Origin: an uncultured Lachnospiraceae bacterium
GTDB taxonomy: Bacteria; Bacillota; Clostridia; Lachnospirales; Lachnospiraceae
Direction of reading: 5' to 3'
Assembly (NCBI GenBank): GCA_947588005.1
Contig: CANPYE010000015.1
Location: 1-32,688 of the forward strand
DNA length: 32,688 nucleotides
Every line of letters starts with the position of its first letter. Within the stretch, counting starts at the first letter, position 1. Below the pieces are notes generated by a model. The model made no database searches. It had not been told where the DNA came from and worked only from the letters and a program-made list of their open reading frames with translations. The position numbers and the translations under genes are program-made. This document shows positions 5,453 to 13,526 of the stretch, one piece after another.

Positions 5453-8400
5453 ATGAAGATGAAAAGAGCGTGGAAACGAGTCCTGGCAGCGGCGCTTTGC
5501 TTTTGCATCGTTGTGGGGGGGGTGAGACGGCCCTACCTGCCGGCCCGAGCGGAGGGGAGCGGTGATGTGGCACAAACCAACTTTTATGTGGAGCACGTCT
5601 ATCTGGGCACCGGACTGCATTTTAGGCAGTACGGTTATATCTGTCGTGCGGGATATGATGATTATGACTGGTGGTTCGGGTCCAGAGGGGGTAACTATGA
5701 CTATGATTTGACCGACGGAGCAGAAAAAGGCAATAGCTGGTACGAGTTTAATAACAAGTCCGGGAAGTTCAATGAATTCGGAGTCCATATCTATCCTACG
5801 CCGCAGAGCTATTACGACGAGACATTTACGGCGAATGTGGAGGAGATATACACCGGCTACGAGATCGTCGACGGCAACGAGGCGGTGACGTGGGTCACGG
5901 AGGCGGATGCCCCAGCTGGCGGTCACTTCTGGATCCGGTACAATCAAGATGTGCAGAACGTGGTGCTCTACCTCTTTTACAGCTACGGCGGCGAGACCCT
6001 CCTGGGCGCGAACTTCGGCACCGATCTGAAGGGTGTGCCCGGTGTCATTGAGGATCAGGACGTTCTGGAAGTGACGAAAAATAACCTCTCGGATGTCCAA
6101 ACAGTTCCCGGCCTGAGTGACGCGAAAGTGGGCGACATCATCTACAACACGGCCCCCGGCCTCCACACGGAGAAACGGGTCTCGGCGGATGTGCTGGAGG
6201 ACGGCCGCACCTTCGATGTGAGCCTGGAGTCCTGGTACACCGCCGGCAGCAACGCGGCGGATGTGGGCTTCATTCTGGACTCCTCCGGCTCCATGGCCTT
6301 CGCCTCCGGCGGCTCCATGGATCTCTTTGAAATGGGCGAACCTAAAGCCTACGAGGCAAGCGCATGGGATAAGGGCTATGGACTTTATGTGCCTCTGGGC
6401 ACAGATTGCTTTAACGGAGATTGGTTCACCCCCGGCAACACGGACAACTCCCCCCTGGCCTATTCCAGTTACAGCTACTATGTCTTCGACAAGCGGGATA
6501 CGGTGAAGGAGTTGGTGCCTCTGGCCTACTGGGACGGTGAGATGGACGGGGCGGAGAATCCGCTGAAGAAAAACCTGGTGGGGCTGTATCAGTTTGACAG
6601 AACCAAGTCGTCCGGCGACGATGAGCTTAACTTCTATAAGAACGGGGTCTCAGGCGGCGGTGAGGCCAATCCGACGCTCGTAGACCACAATAAGACCGGC
6701 GGCGACTATAAATATGAAATCAACGATAAGAAAAAAGCGGTTTTTCCTACAGCGGGCGCGTTCCAGGCATATGATGGGAGTAACAACGATAAAGAAGATA
6801 GCTCATTGAAGGCCCATTCCACCCTCAAACTGGATGCGGTGGTCAACAATCCCCAAAAGTTCACCATTTCCTTCGCGGTAAAGGTAACAAAAAAAGACTC
6901 TTGGGTAATCAATAACAGCAAACCGTATACAACTGACGGCCCTCGGGCGCAGGACCTTGTGACAATAACAAATGATGATGGCGAGGAACTATATACTATT
7001 CTTCGCGGCACCAGGACCAATGGCGGTAGTCAGAACCATATCAGATGGCAGAAAGCTGCGGATACCAGAGATACTACGGCATATGTTGACTTGAAAAGTA
7101 TACTTACGGAAAGTTACAACGAAAAATGGCGAGTATTCACCTATGTGGTGGAGAACGGCACCGTTACCGCCTATGTGGACGGTAAAGAGGAGAAGGTGGA
7201 AAATAACACCACTCTCGACTTGGGCGACAGCCCGCTCAGCTTCACTCTGGGCGGCAACGACAAGTTCAAATCCGGCCCCACCCTCCAGATCGACGAGGTG
7301 TATATCTACGACGGCAAGGCGTTGACGGACGGCGAGGTCTCCAAGCTGGTCGCCACCATGAAGGATCCCACCGGCAGCGTGCTTCAGGATGAGGACGCGA
7401 AATACGCAAACGTCAACGGCACCATGATGAGCGTATACGACAACGAGCAATTCAGCAAAATAGGAAAAGATGCCCGCGCAGGCTGGTATTACGTCAACTC
7501 CACCAGCAACTATGACGACATCACAGCCACCGGCTCCGCCAAGAGCCTCCATGGTCTGTCCGGCGGTACTTATCCTGAAAAAATGGGCGTCATGGACGAC
7601 GATGAGGGCAAATACGTACTGTACCAAAAATACGAATTAGTAGATTCTTCTACTGGCAAACAGCTTGGCTTTGACTATGAAAATACGGACTCCTATACGA
7701 AAGTGACGGATAAGACGGTTGCGCTTATGACCGGCGGCAAGATCACAAAAGCCTCCCCCAGCATCCTCTACATGGGCGTGATCACGAAGGAGGAGGCAGC
7801 AGAATATGGCGTGACCTTGAGGAAAGAAAAGATACCGGCCCTGTACTGTGTATTCAGCCCCGCCGGCGGCGATGTACAGGTCTCGCCGGTCTTTGTGAAG
7901 TACGCTACCACAAATTCTGAGACTGATGAGCAAAAACAAGCGACACTCACCAAGGCGCAGAACCTCCAGATCGCCCTGAACACTTTCATCAACCGCCTGC
8001 GGGTGAACTCCCCGGAGAGCAAGGTGTCCGCCGTGCGCTTCAGCGCGGAGGTGTATAAAGACCACGAGGACGAGCTGCTGCTCCAGACCTGGACCAGTAA
8101 CCCGGCGGTGAGCACCGGCATGATGAACCTGAGCCAAGGCGCCAAGGAGACAGGCATGGCGAAGGCCACGGACTATGCTGAGGTGGACGGCAATAATCTC
8201 TACAACTACGTCATCACTGGCGGCACCACCGCCTATACTGGCCTGAAAGCATTCGAAAACAAACTGGCGGAGTCGGTCAAGGATGACAAGGCAAAAAAAT
8301 ACATTATCCTGTTCACTGACGGCCAGGATGACGAGCTGAAGGAAGTAGAAAGTGTGACCGGCCCCGAGGACATAAAGATCACAAACACGCAGGCCGTGAA

Positions 8401-11400
8401 GCTCGCCGAGAAGTTGCGGAGTGATGGCTATACGATCTTCACCGTCCGGCTGGTCAGCGGCGATACGGCAAGCGCCACCGGAGAAAAGGCGGAGGCGTTT
8501 TTGACGGCGATTGCCGGCGGCAAAGAAAACTACTTTAAGGCGGATACCGCCGGTGCGCTGGAAAAGGTGTTTGCCAGTATCATCGACAAAATGCCCTTCA
8601 AGCTGACCGGCTACACCGTAAAGGACTACATCGACCCCCGCTTCGACCTGGTGGCCGAGGAAGACAGACCTGATATGTCCGGCGGCGTCGCCGCCAAGGA
8701 TAGGGAGATCATCCATCTGCACGACGGCGGCACGATCCACATCGGCAAGAGCGACACGACCAGCACGCATTACGACCTTACCGGCGATGATTCTGGCGGC
8801 AAAGAGTTCTATTTTGCCACCGCGGCAAAGAAGGCCTCGGGCGGATACACGGAGCGCTATACTAAGGCGACGCTGAAATACGATGCGGGCAAAGGGCTGT
8901 ATTACCTGGAGTGGGACAACCAAAACATCCCCCTCAGCAGGCAGGGGGCCCATAACCTGTCCGTATGGAGCGCCGTCATCACCCTCCGGGCCAAGGAGGA
9001 CTTCATCGGCGGCAACGCCATCCTCACCGACGGCCCGGAAAGCGGTGAGAATATGGTGTTCCACCCCAAAGACACGGCCCCCAGTTCCGGTACCGACAGG
9101 GCCAATTTGGGTGTCGACGACAAGCCCTCCAAGGGCTTCCCCCGCACTCAGGTGAACGTGAAGCCCTACCGCATGGTCACCGACCCCACGGTGGATGTGC
9201 GCTACCTGGGCGAGACCATGAACCCGAAGGAGGCGCTGGAAACCTTGTTCAGCAACGCCGAGGGGGAGATCCGGGATTTGGATCATCTGGATGTCTTACT
9301 GGCCGAGTGGAACAACCGGGACGGCAGCGGTTATTACTATGAGTATGTCAAACGGTACATAGACTACAAAAATAAGAACACGAGCTACGGCGAAACTAAA
9401 GCGCTGAAATTTGCAAACTTTGATGCGTTCATTCAGCAGCTGCTGACGGGCAAGGAGATCACGCTGAATTACAGTTTCCTGCCAGCCGTGACGGACAGCA
9501 CAGACCCGCATGCCCACGGCACCCAGACCGGCGGCAATGAGTATGAGACCGACAAGCTGGGTACGATCAAGTATAAGTGGGAGGCCGTGACCGGCGATGG
9601 CTATGACGAGACGCTTACAGCCGGCGCAGACCTGGTGGATATAACGACCACCGCTCCCAAGCGGTATAAGCTGACGGTGTCTTACAAGCCCGACACCGTG
9701 GAGGACCGCAAAACGGCCAAGGACGTGCTGATTACCGATGGTGATTACAAAGACCCCAAGGCCCCCGTGGGGACCGCTGACGCGCCAGACCCCGCCCAGG
9801 CCCTGCACACCACATATGTGGTCAGCGGCAAGCTGTCCCTGAAGGCCGAGGCCCCCACGGAAACACTGCAAAAGATCGTGGACGGCGAAGCTCCCAACGT
9901 CACAGTGACAGGCGGAACGGCAACCGACGTCACCTTTACGCTCACCCAAAACGCCCTGAATGCTGCGCCTGAGGTCAACGGTGTCAGGACCGTCTATCTC
10001 ACCGCGGACAAGGAGTTGCCCATGGGCGACTATACCCTGGAGCTGACGACGCTGGGTGACTTCACCGGCCTCGACGCGGCGGACCCGGGTGACTATGCCT
10101 GGGATCGGTTCACGGGTATTCCAACAGGAACCAACCTGGACCGCTATATCGTCAAGAGCCCATCGGGCGCCGTCACTTTCAAGTTCGGCGATACGAATGA
10201 GACGACCCGGACCGATGCCCGTGCGGGCCTGGCCGTGAAGCTGGCGGATTGGGTGGATCGCAAGATAGATAGCAGCAGCTTGACGGTTGAGAAAAAGCAC
10301 GACCAGAGCGAGCTGAATGCGCTGACCCTTGACCCCACATGGGCCGAACAGAACGATGACTTCGCCCTGCCTGAATACCTGAACTATAGGCTGGGCATGG
10401 GCTCGGCGTTCATCGCCATCACCCCGCCGGCGGAGATCACCCTGACCACCTCCAAGACGTTTACCAACAGCGAGGATAACGACACGCAGGTGGGCTTCGG
10501 GTTCACGCTGACGCCAAAGGGCGGCAGCATGCCCGTCAGTACCGCCACAGCGGTGTTTAAACCACGGGATTCTATGAATAGGAAGAATGTCACCTTCGAC
10601 ACGCTGACATTTGACCGGCCCGGGACCTATACCTATATCATGGCCGAGACGGCACAGGAATTGGAAGGGTTCACCTTCGACGACAGGACATATGAGGTGC
10701 AGATCACCGTCTCGAACGACGGCGCTGCCGTAACGCTGGATGGTGTGGCTCAGCCTCAGACGGCCCTCACGGACAATAAGTATACCTTCGATCTGAGCGA
10801 CAAGGCGAGCTTTACCAACACGTATACTCTCCCGATGCCCCCGAAGCCGGTCACCGTGAAGCTGGGCGCTGAGAAGCTGCTGGACGGGGATCCTGCAACG
10901 AAATCCGGCCAGTTCACCTTCCACTTGTGGGGCGACAATGACGTGAACCAGACCGCGGAGAATGATGAGGCGGGCGATATCCTGTTCGAATCCATCAAAT
11001 ACACCGAGAAAGGCATGTATACCTATTCCCTCCTGGAGGTAGCCGGGAAAGGCAATTTTGTGTATGACAGGAACGTCTATAAGATCAAGGTGACGGTGGA
11101 TGAGGTTCAGAGCGCGACGGAGTCGGGAACCGAGCTGCAGGTTACGTCAGTGACGGCGAACAACGTGCCGGTGAACTTGAAGGTGACGTCGGCTGGTGTG
11201 TCGTTCTATGACTTGGCGACTTTTGAGAATGAAACCATGACGATCTCGTCCAATCAGGTGTATATCAGGGGCACGAAGATGTTCGTTAATGGCGAGGATG
11301 TAACCGTGACATTCACTTATGAGCTGAAAGCCTCGACCGGTTCGAACGCTGTGAAGATTCCGGTCAAGACGGCGAGTCCGGCACAGGCGAGCCCGGCACA

Positions 11401-13330
11401 GGCGAGTTCATCACAGGCGAGTCAAGCCACAGGTGAACCTAACACAGGTGAGCCCGGCATAAACTCCAAATCGGGTTTCATGTCCATTAATACTGAGGAT
11501 GTACCCTTGCCGCAAGATACAATGGCGACGACAAATGGCAGCGGAACATTCGAGTTTGGTCCCATCGAATTCACGGAGGCGGGGACATATACCTACATTG
11601 TGTCCGAGGTGAAGGGTGCCGACCCCGATGTCTATTATGACGACGCGCAGTATAAAATCACTTTCAATGTGAACGAAGATTCCAGCAGTGGTGGTCTGCT
11701 CGTTGAATCGCCCATTATCTCGGTCGACGGCAAAGAGTCTGGCTCCATCCTGTTCCTTAACACGGTCATCAGCAAGACTGGGAATGAGAGCGGAAGAGTC
11801 GAGGTGGGCGATACGCTCACTTACAATGTGAGCTGGGCCAACTTCTCCAGGGAAAGGTCCAAAGTCGAGGTCAGAGATTTGTTTGACCCCGGCGTGAATT
11901 TCAAGTCGGCGCGCTTCACGGGTGCATTTCCGGAAGACTTTACCCAGGAGAATAACTTGTACATCTGGACCTTTAATAATCAGGATCCCGGCGATGCCGG
12001 TTCCATAGAGATCAAGACCGAGGTGAACGAAAAGGCGCAGGTGGGCTGGGAGTACACTTCCTCTGACGGTATCCTTAGTGGTAAGACCGGTGCGGACGAA
12101 GAAAACGAAAACGCCGTGGTGTATAACCAAGCCTGCGTGATGTGCGTGTTCAATGGTATGCCCATCAAGAAGCTGACACAAACTATTTCCAACCGCGTGA
12201 AGATCCCGAGCAAGACGGGCAGTCTGACCATATCCAAGATCGTTGTCGATGAAACAGGCGGTGCGCTGGATGCGGATACATTTACTTTCACAGTGCAGGT
12301 GGATGACGCCAATGGGTCTTATAAAGCTGAGGGCAATACCGAGACGGACAACAATGTGGATTTTACGAACGGTTCGGCGACAGTCACCCTCAGGCATGGT
12401 CAGAGCGTCACCATCAAGGGCCTGCCCGAGAACGCGAACTATAGGGTGACCGAGGAAGAAGCGACGGGCTATACCACCACTGCCAGCGACGCCTACGGGA
12501 AAATCATCGCCGACAGGACAATGATATCAACGTTCACCAATACGAAGACCCAGGAACCGTCTCCCGGAACAGGCAGTCTGGCGATATCCAAGACCGTCAC
12601 CGGCGACGGCGGTGAGCAGGACAGGGAGTTCCACTTCGAAGTGGAGATGCCCGGCGCTGCGGACAATACTTACAGCGGCGTGTCTTTTGAAAACGGCCGC
12701 ACGACGCTCACACTCAAGAGCGGCGAGCACAAGACCATCGAGGGCCTGCCTGCCGGTGCGAGTTACACGGTGACCGAGAAAGAGGCCAACACGGATGGCT
12801 ATACCACCAGCTCTGTCGGCGCTGAGGGTACAATTCCCGCAGACGGTACGGTGCAGGCGGCGTTCACCAACGACAAGCCGTCGTCTCCCAGCTCAGGCGG
12901 CGAGCCCGGCCCGGGCGGTGATGAACCGGGTCCCACGGATCCGTCTGTAGATCCCCCCAGCCAGGATCCGGACGCGCCTACCAGCCCCAGCCAGGACCCG
13001 GATGCGTCTACCAGTCCCAGCCAGGATCCGAACGTTCCTGCCAGCCCCAGCCATGACTCGGGTTCGGCGTCTGGCTCCGGCCAGAATCCGGGTGCGACGG
13101 TCAGTCCGGCGCCCAGCCCGGATTCCCATGCCGCCTCCGCGCCGGGAAGCACCGACAAGCCCTTGTACCTCCTCGGGCCCGGCGGCACCAGTGGCAGCGG
13201 CGGTTCCGGCGGCGCCACGGCGCCCGTTACAGGGGACAATACTCCGATCCTGCCATTGCTGCTGCTATTGATCGTATCCGGCGTCTGTATGGTAGTGATC
13301 CTGAGAAAGAAAAAGGATATTGATTCATAA
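5453..13330 (+). CDS. Giant sortase-anchored VWA surface protein
   Basis: A 2625-residue cell-wall protein, probably an adhesin of the pilus-tip type. A signal peptide (charged start, VLAAALCFCIVVGGV, cleavage near ARA-EG) precedes an unrecognised region. A VWA metal site follows: DxSxS at D276/S278/S280, TT near 923, and D956 in FTDGQDD. The VWA domain is split by an insertion containing a LamG-like fold at about 373-636. After a long middle region come three pilin isopeptide-type domains (~1664-1793, 1797-1885, 1937-2080), a DUF11-like domain (~2103-2243), two Cna-B/DUF5979-like domains (~2255-2363, 2377-2474), a Pro/Ser linker, and an APVTG sorting signal (2590-2594) with hydrophobic segment and RKKK tail. 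ATG at 5453 is chosen over 5435 because AAGGAG lies six bases upstream. No sortase or partner pilin is in view. Domain edges are estimates by eye; the ligand is unknown. Confidence 0.9.
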   Translation: MKMKRAWKRVLAAALCFCIVVGGVRRPYLPARAEGSGDVAQTNFYVEHVYLGTGLHFRQYGYICRAGYDDYDWWFGSRGGNYDYDLTDGAEKGNSWYEFNNKSGKFNEFGVHIYPTPQSYYDETFTANVEEIYTGYEIVDGNEAVTWVTEADAPAGGHFWIRYNQDVQNVVLYLFYSYGGETLLGANFGTDLKGVPGVIEDQDVLEVTKNNLSDVQTVPGLSDAKVGDIIYNTAPGLHTEKRVSADVLEDGRTFDVSLESWYTAGSNAADVGFILDSSGSMAFASGGSMDLFEMGEPKAYEASAWDKGYGLYVPLGTDCFNGDWFTPGNTDNSPLAYSSYSYYVFDKRDTVKELVPLAYWDGEMDGAENPLKKNLVGLYQFDRTKSSGDDELNFYKNGVSGGGEANPTLVDHNKTGGDYKYEINDKKKAVFPTAGAFQAYDGSNNDKEDSSLKAHSTLKLDAVVNNPQKFTISFAVKVTKKDSWVINNSKPYTTDGPRAQDLVTITNDDGEELYTILRGTRTNGGSQNHIRWQKAADTRDTTAYVDLKSILTESYNEKWRVFTYVVENGTVTAYVDGKEEKVENNTTLDLGDSPLSFTLGGNDKFKSGPTLQIDEVYIYDGKALTDGEVSKLVATMKDPTGSVLQDEDAKYANVNGTMMSVYDNEQFSKIGKDARAGWYYVNSTSNYDDITATGSAKSLHGLSGGTYPEKMGVMDDDEGKYVLYQKYELVDSSTGKQLGFDYENTDSYTKVTDKTVALMTGGKITKASPSILYMGVITKEEAAEYGVTLRKEKIPALYCVFSPAGGDVQVSPVFVKYATTNSETDEQKQATLTKAQNLQIALNTFINRLRVNSPESKVSAVRFSAEVYKDHEDELLLQTWTSNPAVSTGMMNLSQGAKETGMAKATDYAEVDGNNLYNYVITGGTTAYTGLKAFENKLAESVKDDKAKKYIILFTDGQDDELKEVESVTGPEDIKITNTQAVKLAEKLRSDGYTIFTVRLVSGDTASATGEKAEAFLTAIAGGKENYFKADTAGALEKVFASIIDKMPFKLTGYTVKDYIDPRFDLVAEEDRPDMSGGVAAKDREIIHLHDGGTIHIGKSDTTSTHYDLTGDDSGGKEFYFATAAKKASGGYTERYTKATLKYDAGKGLYYLEWDNQNIPLSRQGAHNLSVWSAVITLRAKEDFIGGNAILTDGPESGENMVFHPKDTAPSSGTDRANLGVDDKPSKGFPRTQVNVKPYRMVTDPTVDVRYLGETMNPKEALETLFSNAEGEIRDLDHLDVLLAEWNNRDGSGYYYEYVKRYIDYKNKNTSYGETKALKFANFDAFIQQLLTGKEITLNYSFLPAVTDSTDPHAHGTQTGGNEYETDKLGTIKYKWEAVTGDGYDETLTAGADLVDITTTAPKRYKLTVSYKPDTVEDRKTAKDVLITDGDYKDPKAPVGTADAPDPAQALHTTYVVSGKLSLKAEAPTETLQKIVDGEAPNVTVTGGTATDVTFTLTQNALNAAPEVNGVRTVYLTADKELPMGDYTLELTTLGDFTGLDAADPGDYAWDRFTGIPTGTNLDRYIVKSPSGAVTFKFGDTNETTRTDARAGLAVKLADWVDRKIDSSSLTVEKKHDQSELNALTLDPTWAEQNDDFALPEYLNYRLGMGSAFIAITPPAEITLTTSKTFTNSEDNDTQVGFGFTLTPKGGSMPVSTATAVFKPRDSMNRKNVTFDTLTFDRPGTYTYIMAETAQELEGFTFDDRTYEVQITVSNDGAAVTLDGVAQPQTALTDNKYTFDLSDKASFTNTYTLPMPPKPVTVKLGAEKLLDGDPATKSGQFTFHLWGDNDVNQTAENDEAGDILFESIKYTEKGMYTYSLLEVAGKGNFVYDRNVYKIKVTVDEVQSATESGTELQVTSVTANNVPVNLKVTSAGVSFYDLATFENETMTISSNQVYIRGTKMFVNGEDVTVTFTYELKASTGSNAVKIPVKTASPAQASPAQASSSQASQATGEPNTGEPGINSKSGFMSINTEDVPLPQDTMATTNGSGTFEFGPIEFTEAGTYTYIVSEVKGADPDVYYDDAQYKITFNVNEDSSSGGLLVESPIISVDGKESGSILFLNTVISKTGNESGRVEVGDTLTYNVSWANFSRERSKVEVRDLFDPGVNFKSARFTGAFPEDFTQENNLYIWTFNNQDPGDAGSIEIKTEVNEKAQVGWEYTSSDGILSGKTGADEENENAVVYNQACVMCVFNGMPIKKLTQTISNRVKIPSKTGSLTISKIVVDETGGALDADTFTFTVQVDDANGSYKAEGNTETDNNVDFTNGSATVTLRHGQSVTIKGLPENANYRVTEEEATGYTTTASDAYGKIIADRTMISTFTNTKTQEPSPGTGSLAISKTVTGDGGEQDREFHFEVEMPGAADNTYSGVSFENGRTTLTLKSGEHKTIEGLPAGASYTVTEKEANTDGYTTSSVGAEGTIPADGTVQAAFTNDKPSSPSSGGEPGPGGDEPGPTDPSVDPPSQDPDAPTSPSQDPDASTSPSQDPNVPASPSHDSGSASGSGQNPGATVSPAPSPDSHAASAPGSTDKPLYLLGPGGTSGSGGSGGATAPVTGDNTPILPLLLLLIVSGVCMVVILRKKKDIDS
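11372..11460 (+). repeat. 15-bp repeats read in two frames
   Basis: Inside the third pilin-type domain, units starting GCGAG at 11372, 11387 and 11402 encode ASPAQ-like residues. The fourth unit (11417-11432) is one base longer, so the following units are read in a different register and encode TGEPN/TGEPG. The frame stays open. Confidence 0.8.
12955..13060 (+). repeat. 30-bp tandem repeats in the wall-spanning linker
   Basis: Three units (12955, 12985, 13015) and a degenerate fourth from 13045 encode the 10-residue pattern PSQDPDAPTS. They lie in the Pro/Ser/Asp-rich stalk just before the sorting signal. Copy-number change would lengthen or shorten the stalk without a frameshift. Confidence 0.9.
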
Positions 13331-13337
13331 GAAAAGC

Positions 13338-13368
13338 GCGGTGGATAGCATAGTTTACTATCCACCGC
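13338..13368 (+). terminator. Hairpin after the surface protein gene
   Basis: A perfect 11-bp stem, GCGGTGGATAG (13338-13348) with 13358-13368 and a 9-base loop, begins 7 bases after the stop codon. No T tract follows, so it may protect the mRNA end or terminate only partly. Confidence 0.55.
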
Positions 13369-13407
13369 ATCAAAGAAGGCATGCGTAAAGGCGCGTGAGA
13401 TATTTCC

Positions 13408-13436
13408 TTGACTTTCCCGGGAAAGTCTGCTATAGT
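13408..13436 (+). promoter_or_regulatory. Promoter of the RNA helicase operon
   Basis: -35 TTGACT (13408-13413), 17-base spacer, -10 TATAGT (13431-13436). Transcription would begin near 13443, just before the leader hairpin. Confidence 0.85.
13410..13427. promoter_or_regulatory. 18-bp perfect palindrome on the helicase promoter
   Basis: GACTTTCCCGGGAAAGTC is a perfect 18-bp palindrome that covers most of the -35 and over half of the spacer. The placement fits an operator for a dimeric repressor. I do not recognise the regulator. Confidence 0.6.
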
Positions 13437-13447
13437 CTGGAATGTGG

Positions 13448-13491
13448 AACGAGAAGATTCAGGAATCTGTCTTGAAGCTTCTCGTTTTTTT
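13448..13491 (+). terminator. Leader terminator (possible attenuator) of the helicase gene
   Basis: AACGAGAAG (13448-13456) pairs with CTTCTCGTT (13478-13486); after one mismatch the stem gains four more pairs (TTCA/TGAA). Seven T follow from 13485. The hairpin lies between the promoter and the helicase ribosome binding site, so unhindered it would stop transcription after about 45 bases. This suggests control by read-through, for example by temperature or an RNA-binding protein. Confidence 0.7.
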
Positions 13492-13526
13492 CGGAGGAAC
13501 GACAGAAAGGATTTTGGAAGGATTTT

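Noticed and set aside
7637-10924. Long minus-strand frames opposite the surface protein gene
   Set aside because: They mirror the GC-rich third-position pattern of the plus-strand gene and show no domain, start site or promoter.
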